In this document: positions 58,675 to 64,000 of the stretch, piece by piece
Layout: each line of letters opens with the position of its first letter
How positions within the stretch are numbered: position 1 is the stretch's first letter
Assembly: GCF_963082655.1 (NCBI RefSeq)
Contig: NC_081554.1
Coordinates: forward strand, 43,892,854 to 43,956,853
DNA from: Stomoxys calcitrans
Taxonomy: Eukaryota; Arthropoda; Insecta; Diptera; Muscidae
Direction of reading: 5' to 3'
Length of the DNA stretch: 64,000 nt
Made by a program: the position numbers and the translations under genes
Notes under the pieces: generated by a model
Told to the model about the DNA's origin: nothing
The model's input: the letters and a program-made list of their open reading frames with translations, nothing else
The model's database searches: none

Positions 58675-58940
58675 CAATCCCAACCGATCTACACTAATAA
58701 CAGGTATTTGTGCAAAATTTCAAGCGGCTAGTTTTACTCCTTCGAAAGTAAGCGTGCTTTCGACAGACGGAAGGATGGATGGACGGACGGACAGACGGAC
58801 GGACTTGGCTAAATCGACATAAAATTTCACGACGATCAAGAATATATACTTTATGGGGTCTCAGACGAATATTCCGAGTAGTGACAAACAGAATGACGAA
58901 ATTAGTATACCCCCATCCTATGGTGTAGGGTATAAAAATG
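58675..58940 (+). mobile_element. INE-1-like 3' end
   Basis: A GACGGACGGACAGACGGACG run, then GGCTAAATCGACATAAAATT, ACGACGATCAAGAATATATA, CTTTATGGGGTC and CCCCATCCTATGGTGTAGGG, TATAAAAA. It is joined to the mariner at a TA. Confidence 0.75.
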
Positions 58941-58944
58941 CCAT

Positions 58945-59300
58945 AAAATATACCATATACGCTGCCTGGCATACCAGGCATTGTAGCAGGGACAACAGAG
59001 TGTCAGAAGCAGCCAATTGTCTAGCCATAACGTCCAAAGCTATGAGGCGTAGCATTTAGTACATCCATTCGTTGTATACGGCTGAGTATTGAACTGTAGG
59101 TGGATATTTGAGATGCCGTCCACAAAATTACAACACCATATAGCATTATAAGTCCGATAACTGTTTTATGCATCCAGTACATGACACGCGATTCGAAACT
59201 TCAATCTTTGTTAGTGGCACTCTTCCAGGAGTACCGGGCAAAATTTCCTTTTTCCTTCCTTCCAAAAATGTTGAATTTGAAGTTAAGTTTTTGATTCAAA
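58945..59300 (-). pseudogene. R1/jockey-like LINE thumb fragment, decayed
   Basis: The minus-strand frames give KLNFKFNIFGRKEKGNFARY, SRVMYWMHKTVIGLIMLYGV, VILWTA and a downstream RRSTASYVSI-like scrap. They match the thumb seen at 45660-45960 (RVSCIGYTL...MLYGVVVWW-type). Several stops are present. Confidence 0.55.
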
Positions 59301-60855
59301 GTAAATATCGCAAGTCGAAAAATTAGTGTGTTTGACACCTCAATGGCGACTTCAAAGAAAATTATGTCGTATGACACAATTTTTACTTCGCTGCATATTG
59401 CTGCATTCATTAAGATATATTTTTTTTTATCAATGTTGGCTTTTGGACCTAAGACCTTGAATTAACCAAACAAAGACAATGCAACCAAGAAGATAAAAAA
59501 TAGTTTTTTAAAGCAAAAGTATTTGTTTGCCGAACAGTTCAATTTTCATTGCCTTAGGTCGAAATCTGTTTTTTTTTTGTATCCCAAAAACTAGTGAAAC
59601 CCATTTCCATTTTTGTTGCTTTTATTTCAGCTTCTAGGTGTGGGGGTGCCACATTTTTGTTGCTTTTTCTCGACTATGTGACACGTTTCAAAGGACCGCG
59701 ATGAAAGATTTGAAATAAGCCACCAGACATTAGAAGTAAATTTATGAATTCAAAATAATCCCAAAAAAAGCAGAGCAAGAGCACTAAAGAAATTCATGAG
59801 AATTTTATGTCATGTCATGACATGGTTTTTATCTTTAATTTTGGTTTTTTTTATTGTTTTATTATTGCTTTTCAAGTTCCGTTCCTTGTTTGCCACTGAC
59901 AACGACATAAATAAACAATTGCCGGTAAAAGCTTCCTTTGGATGATGTCTTTAGAGAATTGCAAATTTAGCAAAAAAAAAAAAAAAAAAATTTTGGATGG
60001 TTTATTTTAGATTTGAATTTCTTAGAAGTGCAAAATTAAATGCCCAAATTAATGAATAATGGTGTGCCAGATTTTGTGTGTGTGGTTTATTTTATTTATT
60101 TATTTTTTTTCGGAATTAATGTTGTTTTATACTTTAAGGTTTGTGTCTTAAGTCTTTTGATTTTGGCATATCATACAGTACGTAGAAGCTTTGCACAAAA
60201 AGACACTTTCAGTATGACGCATGCGGTTTGAATGATGAATTGTGGCCTCTTGATTTAGACATTTTTAAGCTGACATGACATAAAGATACCCAAATGCTTT
60301 TGGGGATTCTGTGCTCTATCAAACCTGGTGATATTCCCATTCACCATGGCTTAATTTGAGATGTGAATAATTCTCACAATGACAAAGGAAGCGAAGCTAT
60401 TGTCAATAGAATGAAAAAATAAAAAATTTCAAGCCATAGTTAAGGATATGTTAGGTGTAAATATGTATATTAAACAAATGAAATCAGCATTTGCCCTTGA
60501 GAGACTTGTGTGGCTTTTGTCATTTATCAAATCTAAACATCAAAAGCTTGAACAGAACTTCATTTTTTATCGCCAGTTTTTAAATTACACATTAGTCATC
60601 GCATATTGAAATGTATAGAGAGAATTTATTGAACTAAGCCGCTGTAAGTGAAGTAGAGATCATAAATCTTAACGATGACTTCAACTACTATTGAATATGG
60701 ATTTAATAGATTTTTTTTTCTTTCAAAAAGTAAGAAACAAAAATTGCACTCTTTTGAGCATATGTAAATTGAATTTGGGTGCAAGAGGAGTTTTGGTGTT
60801 GGCAACGTTACAGTTGATGTTCATATAACCATTAGTGGCGTGTTGAGCTCTACCT
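59300..60855. other. Unique AT-rich stretch, no gene called
   Basis: An A run lies at 59971-59990. The fourth CAAAAGACTTAAG motif is at 60147-60159 on the minus strand. No coding domain is seen. Confidence 0.4.
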
Positions 60856-60967
60856 AAAGGGTGATGTTTAGTTAATATCTTTTTGGCAACACTGGTTTAA
60901 ACAGTTCACACACGTTTCGTGTTTTGTTTCACTGTCAAATATCTTTAATTTGGTCTATAATTTAACC

Positions 60968-61440
60968 ATGAATCGTCTTACAACCCAACAACGCTTGCAA
61001 ATTTTTGAATTTTATCATCAAAACGCGTGCTCTGTTGAGAAAGTTCATCGCTCGCTCATTTTTGCAATTTTTTTTTTTCATTTTGGACTCTATGAATGGG
61101 AAAATAAACAGAATTGTCGATTTTGGAATGAGGATCAGCCATAAGTTTTGCAAATGCTACCAATGCATCCAGAAAAAGTCACAGTTTGGTGCGGTTTATG
61201 GGCTGGTGGCATCATTGGACCGTACTTCTTCAAAGAGGATGCGAATCGGTCCAATATCCAACTTTTTTTTGCCCGAAATGCAAGATCTTGACTTGCATGA
61301 CATGTGGTTCCAACAAGACATGCCACACAGCGGTTTATGGGCTGGTGGCATCATTAGCTCGCACTTCTTCAAAGAGAATGCGATTCGGAACGTAACTGTG
61401 AATGGTGAGCGCTATCATGAAATGATATCCAACTAACTTT
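60968..61440 (+). pseudogene. Tc1/mariner-type transposase, broken
   Basis: The start MNRLTTQQRLQIFEFYHQNA parallels MNRLTNEQRLQIIEFYYQNQ at 26443. A deletion joins CSVEKVHRSL directly to the catalytic-region part (WENKQNCRFWNEDQP, MLPMHPEKVTVWCGLWAGG, IIGPYFFKEDANR), with frame changes. DLDLHDMWFQQD carries the second catalytic Asp. The first Asp region (SDEAHF in the relative) is lost. Confidence 0.75.
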
Positions 61441-62109
61441 TTTTTGCCCGAAATGCAAGATCTTGACTTGCATGACATGTGATTTCAACAAGACGTTGCC
61501 ACATGCCACACAGCGGTTTATGGGCTGGTGGCATCATTGGACCGCACTTCTTCAAAGAGGATGCGAATCGGAACGTAACTGTGAATGGTGAGCGCTATCA
61601 TGAAATGATATCCAACTAACTTTTTTTTTACCCGAAATGCAAGATCTTGACTTGCATGACATGTGGTTTCAACAAGACGTTGCCACATGTCACACAGCGG
61701 TTTATGGGCTGGTGGCATCATTGGACCGCACTTCTTCAAAGAGGATGCGAATCGCAACGTAACTGTGAATGGTGAGCGCTATCATGAAATGATATCAAAC
61801 TTTTTTTTTTTTGCCCGAAATGCAAGATCTTGACTTGCATGACATGTGATTTCAACAAGACTTTGCCACATGCCACACTGCGGTTTATGGGCTGGTGGCA
61901 TCATTGGACCGCACTTCTTCAAAGAGGATGCGAATCGGAACGTAACTGTGAATGGTGAGCGCTATCATGAAATGATATCCAACTAACTTTTTTTTGCCCA
62001 AAACGCAAGATCTTGACCTGCATGACATGTGGTTTCAACAAGACGTTGTCAAATGCCACACAGCGGTTTATGGGCTGGTGGCATCATTGGATCGCACTTC
62101 TTCAAAGAG
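61191..62109 (+). repeat. 183-bp tandem array made of transposase gene
   Basis: GCGGTTTATGGGCTGGTGGC starts at 61191, 61330, 61513, 61697, 61880 and 62063. The period is 183-184 bp after a first shortened unit of 139. Each full unit runs from LWAGGIIGPHFFKEDANRNV through TVNGERYHEMISN and DLDLHDMWFQQDVATCHTA, then restarts. A stop (TAAC) and a T run of variable length lie inside each unit. Units are almost identical. Confidence 0.92.
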
Positions 62110-62119
62110 CAAAGAGCAA

Positions 62120-62727
62120 GCAACTTTCGTTTGAACCTTAGATTGTCGTGATTGGTATATATCCATTTTTTGGGTTTTATTGCCATAGTCGGAAATGAAC
62201 TTCAGTCTAGGGGATGCTTTAGGGCGTATCCCCAAACACTTGGCTCCAGAATTGGATATCAAATTCGTTTTTTACTCGTAAATACCTTTCATTTGAGTCC
62301 CATATTGGCATAATGGGTCAATGAGCCTATTTGACGTATTTTTTAGGAAAAAAATTGCCACCTAGAACTGAACGCAAATTTCAGTGTCATATTCGTAATC
62401 TACTCCCAAATACCTTTCGGCTAATGTACCCATTTGGGGGTATTTGGGGGTGGGCCGACCTCCCATTACTTGGACCTCATTTTACGTGCCATATTTGTAG
62501 TCTACTGTCAAATACTTTTTATTTAAGTCCTATATTGACATGAACGTTTAGATGAGTTTTGGGGTTGGGGCGGCTCTCTCGGTACTTGGACCCAAAATTT
62601 TAATACGATATTCGTTTTGTAGCCTGTAATACCTTTCATTTGATACCCATATTGTGCTTATAGGCCAACTTTTGATTTTGGGTGGTGTTCTTGGTGTATG
62701 GGGGAGGGTCCGCTCCATCCGACGGAG
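62120..62727 (+). repeat. 130-bp-unit repeat family
   Basis: TTGGATATCAAATTCGTTTTT, AAATACCTTTCATTTGAGTC and CCATATTGGCATAATGGGTC units in repeat A orientation. At the right, GGGGGAGGGTCCGCTCCATCC matches the end block of repeat A (near 4125-4145), where the satellite begins. Confidence 0.65.
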
Positions 62728-64000
62728 TATGCGTCCTAAAGGAAAATGGGCCTTAATATGTGACTCCATCAAAAAAATTCAAAATTTCATGAAAAATCCA
62801 GCAAATATCGAAATTTCATTATGAAAACTTTAAATTGGGTGTATCTCCTAAACTATGCGTCCTAGAGAGCAATTACTGACTTCATCAAAAAATTGAAAAT
62901 TTCATGGAAAATCCATAAAATAATCTAAATTTCGTTATGAAAACTTTTAATTGGCTGTATTTTCGAAATTTTACTATGAAAACTTTAAATTGGGTGTATT
63001 TTCTAAACTATGCGCCCTAGAGGGAAATAGGCCTCAATTCGTGACTCCCTCAAAAATTTCGAATTGCATCGAAAATCCATCAAAAATTGGAATTTCATTA
63101 TAAAAACTTTAAATGGGCTGTATCTCCTTAACTTTGGGTCCTAGAGGGAAATGGGCCTTAATTTGTGACTCTATGAAAAAATCCAAAATGTCATGGAAAA
63201 TCTATCAAAAATCGAAATTTCATAGAAAATCCATCAAAAATCTAAATTTCACTATGAAAATTTTATGTTGGCTGTATCTCCTAAACTATGCGTTCTAAAG
63301 GGAAATTTGCCTTAATTAGTGAGTCCATCAAAAAAATTCAAAATTTCATGAAAAATCCAGCAAATATCAAAATTTCACTATGAAAACTTTAAATTGGGTG
63401 TATCTCCTAAACTGTGCGTCCTAGAGAGCAATGGCTGACTTCATCAAAAAATTGAAAATTTCATGGAAAATCCATAAAATATAATCTAAATTTCGTTATG
63501 AAAACTTTTAATTGGCTGTATTTTCGAAACTATGCGTCCTAGAGAGAAATAAACCTTAATTCGTGACTCCATTAAAAAAATTCAAAATTTCATGAAAAAT
63601 CCAGCAAATATCGAAATTTCACTATGAAATCTTAAAATTGGGTGTATTTTCTAAACTATGCGTCCTAGAGGGAAATTGGCCTCAATTCGTGACTCCCTCA
63701 AAAATTTTGAATTTCATCGAAAATCCATCTAAAATCGGAATTTCACTATAAAAACTTTAAATTGGCTGTATCTCCTAAACTTTGGGTCCTGGAGGGAAAT
63801 GGATCTCAATTTGTGACTCCACCAAAAAAATCCAAAATGTCATGGAAAATCCATCAAAAATCGAAATTTCATAGAAAATCCATAAAAAATCTAAATTTCA
63901 CTATGAAAACTTTAAGTTGGCTGTATCTCCTAAACTATGCGTTAAAGGGAAATGGGCCTTAACTCGTGACTCCATCAAAAAATTAAAAATTTCATGAAAA
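62728..64000. repeat. ~124-bp satellite with ~647-bp higher-order period
   Basis: Units contain TCCTAAACTATGCGTCCTAG, AGGGAAATGGGCCTTAAT, TGTGACTCCATCAAAAAA, AAATTTCATGGAAAATCCAT and TATGAAAACTTTAAATTGG. The CTAAACTATGCG phrase lies at about 62851, 63005, 63128, 63282, 63408, 63526, 63651, 63775 and 63929. Distinct unit variants recur in the same order 646-647 bp later. The array continues past the window. It is non-coding. Confidence 0.85.

Larger units (their letters stand above)
60857..62115 (+). mobile_element. Mariner-type element with expanded tandem array, right end lost
   Basis: The left terminus AAGGGTGATGTTTAGTTAAT follows TA (60855-60856), related to the terminus at 26331. The transposase start lies at 60968. 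From 61191 the middle of the transposase gene is tandemly repeated (see separate entry). The array breaks off near 62110 at AAAGAGCAAAGAGCAAGC and runs into the 130-bp family, so there is no right terminus. Confidence 0.8.

Overview
This is a eukaryotic, AT-rich, repeat-dominated genomic window, most likely from a brachyceran fly and probably a calyptrate of the Musca/Stomoxys type. The basis is the repeat content: INE-1/DINE-1-like elements whose ends read like the Drosophila INE-1 consensus, a tRNA-derived SINE, mariner elements with their MITEs, and jockey-, RTE- and R1-like LINEs with (CAA)n tails. Poly-Q-type triplet runs and GA/GT microsatellites add weight. Species assignment is inference. 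I find no intact host protein-coding gene, no true tRNA or rRNA gene, and no bacterial-style operon. Almost every long reading frame is a decayed transposase or reverse transcriptase, or lies inside repeat DNA.

Layout. 0-4.7 kb: AT-rich sequence with LINE scraps and repeat A, a 2.1-kb element made of about 130-bp internal repeats. 4.7-5.8 kb: an INE-1-like element carrying a SINE with a 14-bp target duplication. 6-7.4 kb: triplet-repeat-rich unique DNA. 7.5-11.1 kb: a scrambled RTE/jockey mosaic, a truncated palindromic mariner derivative and more jockey RT. 11.4-15.8 kb: INE-1-like repeats alternating with two different LINE reverse transcriptases. 15.8-17.2 kb: unique DNA. 17.3-20.3 kb: INE-1-like, 130-bp family, and a LINE 3' end. 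20.45-28.39 kb: a large foldback-like structure whose 2.5-3.3 kb arms are reverse complements and each hold three diverged sub-repeats. 28.4-30.65 kb: 130-bp family and INE-1-like repeats. 30.65-39.1 kb: the least repetitive part, holding SINEs, small MITE-like repeats and one candidate short exon. 39.1-42.2 kb: repeat B, an inverted relative of repeat A that carries a mariner MITE. 43.2-46.6 kb: a full-length INE-1-like element with 153-bp internal repeats between R1-like LINE pieces. 46.8-54.3 kb: MITEs, an internally deleted jockey-like LINE, SINEs, an RTE fragment and a duplicated (CAA)n-tailed repeat. 55.9-59.3 kb: a second 153-bp-array element, a mariner with an almost complete DD34D catalytic domain, and an R1-like fragment. 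60.86-62.1 kb: another mariner in which part of the transposase has become a 183-bp tandem array. 62.7-64 kb: a satellite with higher-order structure that runs off the window.

How the parts relate. The short MITEs are internal-deletion products of the same mariner family seen at 57.8-58.7 kb. SINEs of this kind normally borrow LINE machinery. Several repeats are nested, and comparing filled with empty sites orders the insertions: the mariner derivative postdates the 20-28 kb inverted repeat, and one MITE postdates the A/B split. Overall the window reads as a transposon graveyard, either intergenic or inside a very large intron.
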